Assembly: GCA_038380795.1 (NCBI GenBank)
Contig: CM076268.1
Span: 4,705,001-4,769,000 of the forward strand
DNA from: Pyrocephalus nanus
Lineage: Eukaryota; Chordata; Aves; Passeriformes; Tyrannidae
Direction: 5' to 3'
Length of the DNA stretch: 64,000 bases
In this document: piece after piece, positions 25,044 to 37,290 of the stretch
How positions within the stretch are numbered: the first letter of the stretch is position 1
Layout of the letters: every line of letters begins with the position of its first letter
Made by a program: the position numbers and the translations under genes
The notes under the pieces: model-generated
What the model was told of the DNA's origin: nothing
Seen by the model: only the letters and a program-made list of their open reading frames with translations
Database searches by the model: none

Positions 25044-25267
25044 GAAAAGGAGGAGAGGAGAGGAAAAAAAAGAGAAAAGAGAAGAGGGAAGGGAAGGGAA
25101 GGGAAGGGAAGGGAAGGGAAGGGAAGGGAAGGGAAGGGAAGGGAAGGGAAGGGAAGGGAAGGGAAGGGAAGGGAAGGGAAGGGAAGGGAAGGGAAGGGAA
25201 GGGAAGGGAAGGGAAGGGAAGGGAAGGGAAGGGAAGGGAAGGGAAGGGAAGGGAAGGGAAGGGAAAA
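25044..25267. repeat. (GGGAA)36 pentanucleotide array in a 224-nt homopurine tract
   Basis: Positions 25086-25265 are 36 uninterrupted copies of GGGAA. The flanking bases 25044-25085 are also purine-only but irregular, probably the degenerate seed of the array. All six frames run open through it and give meaningless GREGK/FPSLP repeats, so it is not coding. Perfect, uninterrupted units imply recent expansion and likely length polymorphism. Confidence 0.98.
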
Positions 25268-26477
25268 CCAGAACTTTCAGTCATAGCTCTCAAATTTAAA
25301 CACTACCCTTCTCATCTTCCCCTCCTCCCTAAATTATGCAGGTTTAGTTTTCTCCAGTGACTTGAGTAATAACATGGTAGAACATTTTACAACAAACCTT
25401 CCATTATCTGTTTGTTTGTTTGTCTGTTTCAAAATAGATTTATAAAAATGTTTTTCTGAGTGTTTCCAATTACAAGAGAAATCTGTGCATCGTGTGGGTG
25501 CCTCACATAATTCACCCAATAATCTCAGCAGTCAATTAAATTTTAAATGTTTCTCCATTAAATACTTATTTTACCACAGTAAATAATTTAATGTGTTTTC
25601 ATTTAAAAGTGTCTCACATCACAAAGTTTTCAATCTTCTTCTTTTTTTTTTCTTTTTTATTTTTTATAAACTCACACCATCCTACTTCTTGAAACTGAAA
25701 TAAAAGAACTTTTGCTTAGGGATTTTTTTTTGGCTGGTGCATTTGCTGCTGTAACTCTGCACATGCATTTGCATTTGCCATCTGATTAATATGGAAAAAT
25801 AGAAGGAAAATAAATTAAAAAGCAACCCCACAAACCTGGGATCAATAGATAGGACTGAAATGCACTGACATTTTAACAAAACCCTGAATCAATTTCTCTC
25901 CTGAGTTCCTATCCAAAATGTGTATCTACTTATTGTCACAATTGGTAATGACCAATATAATTCAAATCATGGAGTTCCTCTGATGGACTTGGATAATTAT
26001 CCAGAGCCATCTCCTTCAGTGATGAATCTTTCTATGCTTGTTCTTACCAAACAATGCTCTTAACTTTCTGTTGACTTTGAAAAAGGGAACTTTGTTGTAG
26101 CATAAATATAATTAAAAACTCAGTGATCCCTGGGAGTTTTCTTTTATAAACGGACTGAAAGCTGAGGTTTCTGCAACCACAAATCTGCCAGGTGACTTTG
26201 GTGACAAAGTGGGCATGGATGAGAAAAATATTTAGGGAAGGGTGGGAAGGGTATTTTTATCTGTCTGTTCTAGGATTCTAGAATATTCTATATTCTATAA
26301 AATTAGAAATTTTAGAATGAAAAGGCACTACTGCATATCTGGTATCATGGACAGCTTTTCTTTAGGAAGTGAATAAACTGGTCTTAAATAAATGATGCAT
26401 GGTTTGGGTGTGTCTGTAACAGGATGGGGCAGTGCCAGCACAGGGGGTTTTGCCTCCTCTGGAGCAGATCAGGGAAT
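25268..26477. other. Intergenic, no gene recognised
   Basis: AT-rich unique sequence. A T-rich patch lies at 25640-25668 and a locally repetitive 'ttctagaatattctatattc' stretch at 26272-26300. Confidence 0.35.
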
Positions 26478-26720
26478 CCCAAAACGGTTTGGGCTGGAAG
26501 GGACCTCAAAGCTCATCCAGTTCCACCCCCTGCCATGGGCAGGGACACCTTCCACCAGCCCAGATTGCTCCAAGCTCCATCCAACCTGGCCTTGGACACT
26601 TCCAGGGATGGGGCAGCCACAGCTTCTCTGGGCAACCTGTGCCAGGGCCTCCCCACCCTCACAGAGGAGAATTCCTTCCCAATATCCAACCCAAACCTAC
26701 CCTCCTTCAGCTGTTCAGGA
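26478..26720 (-). mobile_element. CR1 LINE 3' fragment, well preserved
   Basis: Complement of the CR1 tail from 'ggtttgggctggaagggacc' through 'ccatgggcagggacaccttc' and 'cttccagggatggggcagcc' to 'aatatccaacccaaacctac'. The outermost terminal repeat is missing. Confidence 0.92.
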
Positions 26721-29323
26721 TAACCAGTTTTTATCACCGCCACCTTTGCCTGTTGCATGACCCCACGACAAACACAAAGATTTACCTCTCCTATTTCCTC
26801 ATTTGTGCATCTGATCTGGAGCACTGGGAACCTGGACAATGCAGGACTGCAAAAACTCTAACACACATCCCTCTGTGAGCTTGGAATTGTTTGACCCTGC
26901 CCATTAAGATGCCTGTAAACATCCACAGGCCTTGGCCAACACAAAGCTTACAAGTCAGAGTGGGAAAGGTCAGCACCAAAAAGTTATTGGTGCTGAGTGT
27001 TAACATGCTTTTACAGTTCTGTAAAATGGACTGGAAAATACTTTGCAGTCAAAAATACGTGCTGGAAATTAATTTCATATATTCATCTCATTAATTTCAT
27101 AGCATGAGTTATATTTTCTGAGCATCCTTCTTGGATATAAAGTGCTTATCCCTCCATCATTGTCTTCTCATCCCCTTTTTTTTTTTTTGTCACAGGGCTC
27201 GCTGGCCTGAGATTATCACAAACTCTTTGGAACTGGGATCAGTGGTGGGACTGCTCTGGATTGGAGCATTGTCACTGTGAAAACAATACTCCACAGCAAT
27301 CATGTGCAACACATGGAAAATTATGATAAGAACGTCTTTAAAGCCCTTTAATGAGCCAGGATTAGGAATGAACTGTTGTCCTGCAGAAAACGCTCTCGAA
27401 GCCTGTGAGAAACTTCATGGGTATTGCAGCAACTTAAAGGAAATTGCTTGTTTCTAATTAGCTTGTATTAATTGAAAGCTTTTCATAAGCTAGCGCTACA
27501 TTAAAGGAAAAATCTTTATGTTGCCATTCATAGCTGTTGTCCTTAGGCTTTCTCCTGTGGAATAACTGCAGAGGTTTAGAAAGCATCATTTTGAGACACT
27601 TACTTTAAAAATATTTGGACTTAAAAATAAAACAATGTACCCTGCAGATAAAGCAGAGGAATTGATTAGCAGGGATGAAAGGACGTTTCTGGACAACATC
27701 CCACCCTGCCAGCAGAAGGGTTTTTGGGGAAGGGATGGTGTCCCTGTCTAACCCAAAAAAAACACTGCTGGGAAGAACTCTGGAATTTCAGGCTTGGTGA
27801 TGTGCATCAAGCAGCAGATTATTCTCCTACTCTTTCTACACTTAGCAAACACTTTGCAGTACTCCAGGTGGGTGAGCATAAAGACATCAGCAATGTTTGT
27901 GAAAAAACCCATTCATTTATTTATATTTTTCTTAGGATTTTTTTGGTGTTGGCCAAGGAAGCACTTTGGAAATGAAGTGGTCTGACTGAATAATATCCTC
28001 TTGTGCTTGCTCTCCCTCTGGTATCTCTTTAAAACCAGAGACCTTGGCACCGTGGATGAAGACTCCAAAGTTAGTTTTCACTTGGTTGGTGGACATCAGA
28101 ATTTCAGTTCACCCCAGGGGTACTCTTGGAGTGAAGGCTGTGGCTGGGATATTTTTCCAATATATTTTTCCAGTTTATTTCCTGCTTTTCTCACTGCTTT
28201 GTCTGTTGGGGGGGGGGGAGTTCTGCAGAAACTGGAAAGCTCATTTTATTCTTCTCTCATACAACTAAAGATGACCTTGCATGGTGGAAAATGCAGCTGA
28301 GGAGTGAAAAAGGGGCAGACTGAGGGAGCAGCTTGTGACAGATGATGCTTCTGTAAAGACTGAAACAAACGGAGGTTTGAGGTTGCTCAGAAAGTAGAGC
28401 TGATGAGTAAACACTGCTAATAAATAAAGTAAATAAATATTTGGCTGTATGGGAGTAAACAAACTTTACAGGATAATCCCAGACAAGGTTTTAATAGTTT
28501 CTGTGTGCAGTTTGGTATCCAGGGGGGAAACAGGAGGGAGCTGGTCTAAACACAGCTCCTGATCCACACCTCTGTGTCCTGACAGCTCCCAGGCTTCTCC
28601 ATCCTCCATGGAAGCTCTTGCACAGACCACCCCATGTAGTGATGACACATTTTCTTCAACCATTTCTCCTAATTTCTCCTGTGTCCTGGCTGGAACACCT
28701 GCCCAGGCTTCCCCCAGGTGTCACAATGGCATGAGACGGGCAGAGATGTCCTTGTCCCTCTCTCTGTGCAGTGTCAGGGGCACATAATACACCCTGATGA
28801 AACTCTGGAGTCACTTGTCCTGAGAATTCACTTCTTGGCCACGAACCTCCCTGTTTTGCTGGAGAGATGAACTGATGGCCCAGGAGGAGCTGTGTCCTTC
28901 CTGTGGGCTAAGCCAACAGAGCAGGGCAGTAAATCTGTCCCAGTGTGTTAAAAATGTGTATAAACTGCTTGATTTCAGCATCCCTGACCTCCAACTCTGC
29001 ATTGCACCTGAGATCTGAGCAAGAGGGGTGGCATCCTGTGCTGGCAGGGGTTTGTCCCCTCCACCCTCCTGCAGAGGTCCTGGGGAGCTCCAGCCCCAGA
29101 TAGCCCCTTCCATCAGTCACCTTGCTGTTTCTCTTTCCCAGCAGTGCCAAGCTGCCTCTATCAGACCCAGAGTGCCAGAACCGATTTTGGGAAGTTTTCC
29201 ATCCCTCTAATTAATTAAAAACAACTTCTGTGGCGCTGGTGTTGGGCCTGTTTGCTCATGATAAAAGCAACCATTGTCTCTTGAGTGTTAAAATGGAAAG
29301 TGTAGGTGGTTCAAATGAGCTTA
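26721..29323. other. Intergenic, no gene recognised
   Basis: Unique sequence with a T-run at 27178-27189 and a G-run at 28208-28219. The stretch 27430-27560 is repeat-free and rich in TAAT motifs. Confidence 0.35.
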
Positions 29324-29578
29324 TCATGGAATGGTTTGGGTGGGAAGGGACCTTAAAGCTCATCCAGTCCCACCCCCTGCCATGGGCAGGGACACCTTCC
29401 ACCAGCCCAGGTAGCTCCAAGCCCTCTCCAATCTGGCCTTGGACACTTCCAGGTTGCCACAGCTTCTCTGGGCAGCCTTTGCCAGGGCCTCCCCACCCTC
29501 AGAATGAATTTATTCCTTGCATCTAACCTAAATCAACCCTCTTTTAATTTAAAACCAATTCCCCTTATCCTGTCACAA
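29324..29578 (-). mobile_element. CR1 LINE 3' fragment with internal deletion
   Basis: Same block order as 26478-26720, but the 'gatggggcagc' module between 'cacttccagg' and 'ccacagcttc' is missing. Continues to 'ccaattccccttatcctgtc'. Confidence 0.9.
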
Positions 29579-31058
29579 CAGTGTGGTGACCAAGGCCACA
29601 CGGCGTTTTTGGAGCAGGGAGATGACCTTGGTTGGGCTTCCTAAATAATCCCTTACCTTAGTGAGCAGAACATTTGGTTTGGTGGAATGAAGTCCCATGC
29701 ACAAAAATCGAGCAAAAGAGAAATGGATCCCACAATGAACGAGGGGAAATAGGGCACAAAAGTGAAGTTGTGAGTGCACAAAACAGGCCTCTTCCAGTTG
29801 GTTTCAAAAATGCTCTGAATATAAATACAGAAGCACCACAGGGCACCTCCAAACCAAATAAAACCTCACAGAGGGTGTTAAATTAAAAGCAAACATGAGC
29901 TATAAGCCCTTCAGCTGAGCATGGGGAAGGGGAAGCTCCTGCTCTGCACTGCAGCCGACAGGCACGAGGGGAGATGGTCCATGTGCTGTCCATGGAATTG
30001 CAGAACACACCCCAGAGAGCAAGTGGGTCACTGCTGCACAAACTTCCATGCATCCCTTTCCTTCCCGTGCCTGCCTTCACACAGAGCCCATTAAATGATG
30101 AAAACTGCGGATTCAGGATTTTGCTGGTTGGGGTTTAGTGTTTTGGGGGTTTTTAATTTTGTTTTTGGTTACACATAAAATAATTGTAATAGTCCTTAAT
30201 AGCTGTTTTACTCCTCTTTAGCCACCTGCTGTAACAAGCATGTTTCAAACACAGTATTTTCTTTAAGAATAGCAACCTCACTGCTCAGGAGGTTTTGGCT
30301 GTGCAGCTGGAATGCTGAATTCCTGCTCCTGTGAACCTTCCACGGTTATAAGATTTTATTTAATGTTTCTTCAGACAACCAGAATAGAATGATCAGCTCC
30401 AAACTTAGTGGTTTTTTCTTCATTATCCTGTACAGAAGGAAAAAAAAAAACAAAACAAAACAATCAAGAGACAAGAACTGAACTTTTTTGGGAAAAACTC
30501 AGCAGAGACTTCCTACCTGTCTCACTCCAGGGGCAGTGTTGCAATTGATAATGAATAAGTTAGAAATTCCAAAAATACCTAAATTTTTATACAGCACAGT
30601 CATGTTCCAAGCAAAAGGAATGATTGATTTCCATTCCTGGATGCTGCTGCCATGTGGATTCCCAGTGAAACCGGGACCAGGGCTGTGGTTTGTGCTGACA
30701 GGGAGCGAGCAAAGCGCCGAGCTCTCTTCCATCTCACGTCCTTGATGCCAGGTGGCCACATCCTCATTTCTTTAGTCTTTCATGGCACAAAAGGGAATGC
30801 TGTGGGAACACACTGGCTGTCTTCCAGCGTGGGAGACCTTGCACTGAATTTACAAAGAAGACTTTGGAGAGGAGATTTCGTGTTTGCTTTGTCACGTCCT
30901 GCCTGGGTTGGCCCTTCTGCTGGAAGGTTCTTCTCTGTTCTTCTCCCACAGTGTTCAGAAAATAGGAAGTTGTTGTTATTCAAACCACTGCCATTCAAAC
31001 CCCTTTTCCTTAAAATTAAGAAATTACATTTGGATATTCTGCTGAAGTAAATCTTAGA
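29579..31058. other. Intergenic, no gene recognised
   Basis: Unique sequence. An A-rich run lies at about 30439-30464. Confidence 0.35.
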
Positions 31059-31424
31059 TCACAGAATCACTGAGGTTGGAAAAGACCTCTGAGATCATCG
31101 TGTCCACCCTGTGCCCCATCCCCACCTTGTCCCCCAGCACCGAGTGCCATGGCCAGTCCTTCCTGGGACACCTCCAGGGATGGGAACTCCACCACCTCCC
31201 TGGGCAGCCCCTTCCAATGCCTGGCCACCTTTTTCCATGAAGAAATTCCTCCTGATGTCCAACCTGACCCTCCCCTGGCACAGCTTGAGGCCGTTTCCTC
31301 TCATCCTGTCCCTGTTCCCTGGGAGCAGAGCCCGACACCCACAGCTCCCCCCTCCTGTCAGGGACTTGCAGAGCCAGAAGGTCCCCCCTGAGCCTCCTTT
31401 TCTCCAGGCTGAGCCCCCCCAGCC
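31059..31424 (-). mobile_element. CR1 LINE 3' fragment, long-tail subtype
   Basis: One of the longer copies. It runs from 'tcacagaatcactgaggttg' through 'ccacctccctgggcagcccc' and 'gagcctccttttctccaggc'. A longer copy in the same orientation lies at 57658-58128. Confidence 0.93.
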
Positions 31425-32085
31425 CCAGTGTCTGCATTACTCTGATGTAACACAGATGTCTCCATCACTCCAGGCCTCTTCTATAGCTGTGACCCAACAG
31501 GTCACATCCCAGCTGGGAGGAGCAGAGGGAGTCGGGGTGGGCTCACCAGGGCATTTGTTTTATCACCTGCATTTTGTATCACACGGTGCCCCATCATCCC
31601 TACAGGCACATTATGATTCTCAGCTGCAGTTACTCAGTTTTATGAGAAGGAGAATTTGTGGAAGAAGGTCAAAGAAGATTAATAAGGGACAAGGTGTCTA
31701 ATAACTACACAATAGTAGACAAAAATAGGAGAATGATCACTGCTCATACTGTGCTGTTTGATCTTATTACCCTGCATTAGCAGAATTCATAATTTAAAAC
31801 TTTAATAAACTCCCAGCCTCTTTGGGCCGAGATATATGTTGCTGCTGGTTTTATTAGCTATATAATAGGAAGAAGCTTTATGCAAAGTAATTACCCTGCA
31901 TAAGCAAACACCTAATCACTCCAGGAAAATTCTTATGAGCAACTGAAAGGGACAAAATCAGACAAACTGCAACCTTGAGACAATATGTTTTCACCTTCAG
32001 GTTTATTGCTGTAGAGTAGAGGTCACTCTGTCATGGAACAGATGTCAAGGAAATGGAAGGCTCCAAATATCAAAGTTCAAATATC
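31425..32085. other. Intergenic, possible conserved non-coding block
   Basis: 31730-31925 is AT-rich, repeat-free and rich in TAAT-type and GATA/octamer-like words. Conservation cannot be judged from one sequence. Confidence 0.3.
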
Positions 32086-32201
32086 ATGGAATTATAGAAT
32101 GGTTTGGGTTGGGGGGGGCCTTAAAGACCCTCCCATTCCAACTCCCTACATGGACAGGGAGACCTTCCACTAATCCAGGTTGCTCCAAGCCCCATCCAAA
32201 C
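32086..32201 (-). mobile_element. CR1 LINE 3' fragment
   Basis: 'atggaattatagaatggttt' then 'ggccttaaagaccctcccat' and 'ccactaatccaggttgctcc'. Truncated after about 115 bp. Confidence 0.87.
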
Positions 32202-34052
32202 ACAGGGCAGACATCAGTCAAAAGCTGAGAGAGATCATACCCCACTCAACTCTCTTTTTCTCTTTGTTCCTTCACGTTTCCTACAGTTTATTAACTCCTG
32301 ATTATTGCCTTAAGGTGCAGTGGGTTAGTAATTAATCCATGAATACCCTGCAATTTTCTCTCCTATTACACAGCATTTATATTTCTTAATATCCCTTTTC
32401 ACTTCCCCCCAGCTAAAGCTCTTTCCCATCTTATCTCAAGGAATTTGGGGCTCTTTTTTGCCCCTGGCACAAAATAGTGCAGGTGAAGGGGATAAGGAGC
32501 GATCAGCTGGGGATGGAGAAATATGCTGTGACCCAGCTGTGGGGCTGGGGGTGATTTCCCTGGAGCCTCTCCCAGTACCAGGGGCGTTGGAGGCAGGCAG
32601 GCAGCAGGTCCATCTTTCCTGCTTCCAGCTTGGCTGCAGGAGAAGGACACGGCAGAGGATCCAAATCCCAAAGGGCAGGCAGTCTCATTGCCAACCTGTG
32701 CATGGAGGCAGAGCTGGAACCATCAGGTTTGGGGCCAAAGCCAGGGAGCACCTTCACTGGAGGCAGAGGGAAGGATGCACAGCATGATTTTGTGTCAGAT
32801 CTGCAAAGCTTTAGCTGGAACAATCATTCCCTTGTTAGCAGAGCTTGCCTGTGCTGGATAACGCTCCTGTGTGCTGGTAGGGAAGGGACTGGCTGACAAA
32901 TCCACCCGGATGTGAGGATAACTAAGGAGGGTCAGCAAAGACTATAAAATGATCACGTTATCCAGTTTATAAAAGAAAAGTAGGTGGCAGATGCTTGTCA
33001 TGTCAGTAATGCTGCTGCCCTGACATGCACTGAGAGCAGCTGGGTAGATCAGCACAGGAGGGGTTATGCAGAAAGTGTGGAGTTCAATTTCCATGCATTG
33101 TTTAACTTAGTGAAGCTAATTCACTTTTCCACCTGCTACTTAATTTAATTTCCATGCATATCATGGCTGGAATACAGCACCATCCTGCCAGAGGTCGGGT
33201 GAATATCTGAAAAATAAAATGACAGAGAACACTGATTGCTTTATTACAGGTTTTGCCACCTTGTTTTAAAGGAAAGAATAACTTTTGAGGGGATTGTTGA
33301 AGGTTTAAAATGTATCATGATACAAGACAACCATAACCTCTGATTGCCCTTGTAGAATTTCAATGTTTAACAGGGGACAAGCAGAACAATAAAAACTGGG
33401 AAAGGGTAAATCCTTTGCACTGCAAATATTTTCCTTTTGGGGCTTGAGCTACTGTGGGTTTAGGTTTTGCCAAAAATCTGAATTATGTTTTTGTTACCTG
33501 TGTTAACAAATGGTTTGGTTTTGTGTGTGCAAAAAGGAAGGTTTTAGAGAATCTCTGGTGGGGGTTTTTTTGGACTTCAGTTGTTGTTTTGTAAACTTTG
33601 GGGGGGAAAAAAACACCAATTAAGACATTCTTAGTCTTTTAGATGTAAAGAGACACTTTTCCCAGTTCAAAAGTCAGCTGCCACATTTCTCCCCCTGAGG
33701 TGTTCTGACACAGCTAAGGAAATGAAAAGAATGGTGAATAACACCGTGGAGCTTCTAACAGAGAAATGTAAAACAGTTCATGGTAAGTAATGTAAAAGTC
33801 TTACACTGTGATAATATTCAGTAAGATGTTTGACTAATCCTTGGAGTGAGTGGGTTTGCACCATGGTTTGAGCACCCAGCACATGTGCAGTAAGAGATTG
33901 GGAAATAAATACCTGAAGATTTGGCTTTAGTTCCATATCTCCCATAAAATGAGAGATTATTTTGGTTGTTTTAGCTGTGGTGAGTGATCTGATGTATTTG
34001 CACAGGTGATGTGTGTGCACAGACACTGTCTCTGAGTTTCTTGGTCTGAAGG
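32202..34052. other. Intergenic, no gene recognised
   Basis: Mixed-composition unique sequence. The open frames around 32400-32900 look like chance products of a locally GC-richer stretch. Confidence 0.35.
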
Positions 34053-34382
34053 TCATGGAATCACAGGTTGGTTTGGGTTGGGAGGGACATTAAAGATCAT
34101 CCAGTTCCACCCCCTGCCATGGGCAGGGACACCTTCCACTAGCCCAGGCTTTTCCAAATCGTGTCCAATGTGGCCTTGGACACTTCCAGAGATGGAGCAG
34201 CCACAGCTTCTCTGGGCATCCTGTGCCAGGGCCTCACCACCCTCACGGGGGGAATTTCTTCCTAATATCCCATGTAAATCTCCCCTCCATCAGCCTAAAC
34301 CCATCCCCCCTTGTCCTATCACTACATGACCTTGTGCAAAGTCCCTCTGCAGCCTCCTTGTGAACCCCCTGTAGGCACAGGA
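34053..34382 (-). mobile_element. CR1 LINE 3' fragment
   Basis: Extends from 'tcatggaatcacaggttggt' past the usual tail into 'ccccttgtcctatcactaca' and 'gcagcctccttgtgaacccc', so it retains more upstream UTR than most copies here. Confidence 0.9.
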
Positions 34383-37225
34383 AGTAATCAAAGCAAGAAT
34401 TCTCTCCCCTTAATTCAGTTTATGGGGGCACCCAGCACCAGCCCCACGTCCTCCCTCCTCCACCCCAAGTGTGCCTTGGGGGACCCCGAATCAGTCCAGG
34501 ACCCCCACCCTCCCTCCCTGGGAATGTAAAGGAGCCCACAAGCTCTCAGGGCACCACCCCAGGGTTGTTCCCTGCAGGCTGCCCTGTCTCTGAGGGGATG
34601 GATCCCCTCTCCATGACACCCCATCCCATCCATCAGCACGAGAGCCCAGACATTCCTGAGCGCGCTGGAGCTCTCACACCCCGTCACACCAAATCCATCA
34701 GCACTCCAAGCTGGTGCCCTAATGATATATTAGTGTAATAATCTGAGCAAGGCAGCCCAGTGATCTATTACTCAAAAGATGGCACCGTTTATGGGTGGAA
34801 GGTTCCAGGAAGATATTCAGTATAATTACAGCCTGCTGGCTGACTTTTACCAGTAAGAAAGTCAGCCAATGTTCCCACTGGATAATGGGAGCTGCTTGCT
34901 GAGCCTGGCTTGGAAATGTTGGTATTGAAAGGGGTTTTTTGTTAGTTTAGTGATTGTTCACTCCTGGCCTGTTTTTAATCTGGTCATTTGGTGGAAAAAT
35001 CTAGGTATCACTCCCTCTAGGGACTGCCATTGGCTCCTTAGAGTGATTTATATTTTAGGGCCATATTTACATTTCTGCTATTCTGTGCATGTTCTTCCTC
35101 AGTTTTCTAATCTGCCCTGCAACAATAAATATAAAAATTATTCTATGTTATAAAAATGACTATTTATAATGATAAATATTACTTGTAACCCATCCTCAGA
35201 AACAACCCTCAGTTGTTTCACTTCCAGGCTGTTCTGTGGAACTTCGGTGCTTTCCTGCTGCTGTGTCACATGAGTCAGTAAAAATGAAAATAATTTTGCT
35301 CTCTCATTTTTTTTTCATTGGTTGGAAGTCTTCTCGTTACAGGAAGAAAATAATGTTTCATATCTTTAATGAGCACTATACTTCTGCACAGCACAATTTG
35401 CCCTGTTAAATCCCAGCTTTGTGAATCCCAGCTCATCCCGCCTTTTTGCAGCCACAAATTAATTGTATCTCATGAGGACAAATTTAAAACACTTCCATAA
35501 AGAAAAAACTGTAGGTCGTAGAAAAATTAGAAATAGAAATTAGCCAGTGAACAATAGTTCTTTTTAACCCTCTGACTTGTGTGAGTCAATGAATCCTGTT
35601 CCTGACATGGCTTAGAGAGGCTGGAATACTGCAGTGTGAGGAGAAAAATAGAGCTGAGGCATCACCTGGACATTAAAGGGCAATAAAATAATCAAACAGC
35701 CTGGGGGTGGTTTTAGATCCCTTCATTCTGAAAGTTTTTTTTTCAAAGAAATGTATGAAATGGCATTTAATGTTATAATATCTATAACAATAATTAATAT
35801 CACTGGTGCTTCTGTCCAAGGTCTGGCCGTGACTTTACAGGCAATTAATCCCGTGAGGCTGGAATTGTAAGTGCCATCCTTCATGCAGAGATCCAAGGAA
35901 AAGGGAGCCTGACTGGCTGAACCAAACCCATTAAACAAATGGGGTGTGGGAGCTGTGATTCTGAACGGTGGTTTAGGGACTGGCACGAGGTGATGGAGCA
36001 GGAGCTGCCCAGCAGGACAGGGATCACTCAGCTCCACACCCTGTGACGTCCCCCTCCAGTGGGTCCATCCCTCCATCCCACCTTTGTGCCGGGATCTGAA
36101 GCAGCACAACAAATGTCTTGTACAAAGGTGGGTGGGAAGAGTGTGAGTTTGTCACTGTGGGGAAGAGAAGGTGGTGATTTGAAGGGGAAAAAATAAACTC
36201 CTTGGGGAGTTTAGGAGTGAGAACTTGAGCTTTGTGTAGCGTCAGGAATTTACTGCACCTGATGCACAAACATTTTTCTTGATGGTAACGTCCTTTACTC
36301 CTTTTCTGTGACAAATGTTTCACTGAATAACTCAATTTGTAGTTTGCTACCAGTTACTCTGGATACAGCAAAACATGATCTATAATAAATAAATCTGCTG
36401 TGCCAGAAAGCACGAGTTCTCCTCGGAGTGAAACCACAGACCTGCTGAACCAGGGATAGGATTTCAAGTTTTGTATCACTGGATTATTTGCAGGAATTAC
36501 TGTATTTGTGTTACAACATGCCTTGAATCAACATTATTTGTTGTTTACTTTGTTGTTTTTATGTGTATTTTTGAACTGCGGTGCAAAAGGTGTCTTTAAA
36601 AAAAGAAGGCTGTAAAGAAAAAAGACTTTTCTGGTATTATCAGCAAATTCAGGGAGAGGATATTCTGTGATGAACAGTTAAAATACTGTGGTTTGGTCCT
36701 TGTGCTCAAAGTGCTGAACCTGAGCATGATTTATGATGATTATGTATGAGGAACACATCAACAGAACAGAAAACTCCAGTCTTGGCTGCAAACTTTCTCT
36801 TTTCTGGATAATTTTCCTGTCTCCGATACAGAATTTTTCTGTGTACATTTTCTGTAATGATATAAATCCATTTTCATTTACATTCAGGGTATAAATACAA
36901 GATTTCTGTATAAGTGTTTATCAGTTATATCAGTTGCCTGTTACAGCTTTTCTACTTTCAGATTCTCTGATTAGGCAGCAACAGCTCTTTAAACTGTGCA
37001 AAACAAGTGCAAAATGTAATGTCAAAATGTCACTGAGGCTTTGTTTAGGGTCAAACACCTTTACAGAGCAGCAAAGACAGTTTTGCAAGGAAGCAAATCC
37101 CTATTATCCTGCATCAAATGCAAGGCAGCCACCAGAAAAAGATCATGAGCTGAACAGTATTAGCAATATTCTGTGCCAGTGAAACGAGGTTGGATTTATT
37201 GCAACTGTTGATTTGTTTTTATACC
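34383..37225. other. Intergenic, no gene recognised
   Basis: Unique sequence. 34400-34690 is C-rich and otherwise featureless. 34715-34880 is AT-richer and repeat-free, with a YY1-like AAGATGGC word at about 34777. Confidence 0.35.
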
Positions 37226-37290
37226 ACTTGAAAAATCACAGAATCATAGAATGGTTTGGATTGGGAGGGATCTTAATGATCATCTTGTTC
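37226..37290 (-). mobile_element. Short CR1 3' fragment
   Basis: 'tcacagaatcatagaatggt' with two terminal repeats, then 'gggatcttaatgatcatctt'. Truncated after about 65 bp. Confidence 0.85.

Noticed and set aside
24919..25299. Long repetitive open frames on both strands (FPSLP and GREGK repeats)
   Set aside because: Products of the (GGGAA)n array. A 5-base unit without stops keeps every frame open.
31111..31701. 196-codon + strand open frame
   Set aside because: Lies on an antisense CR1 tail, whose C-rich complement is naturally poor in stops. The sequence matches other CR1 copies.
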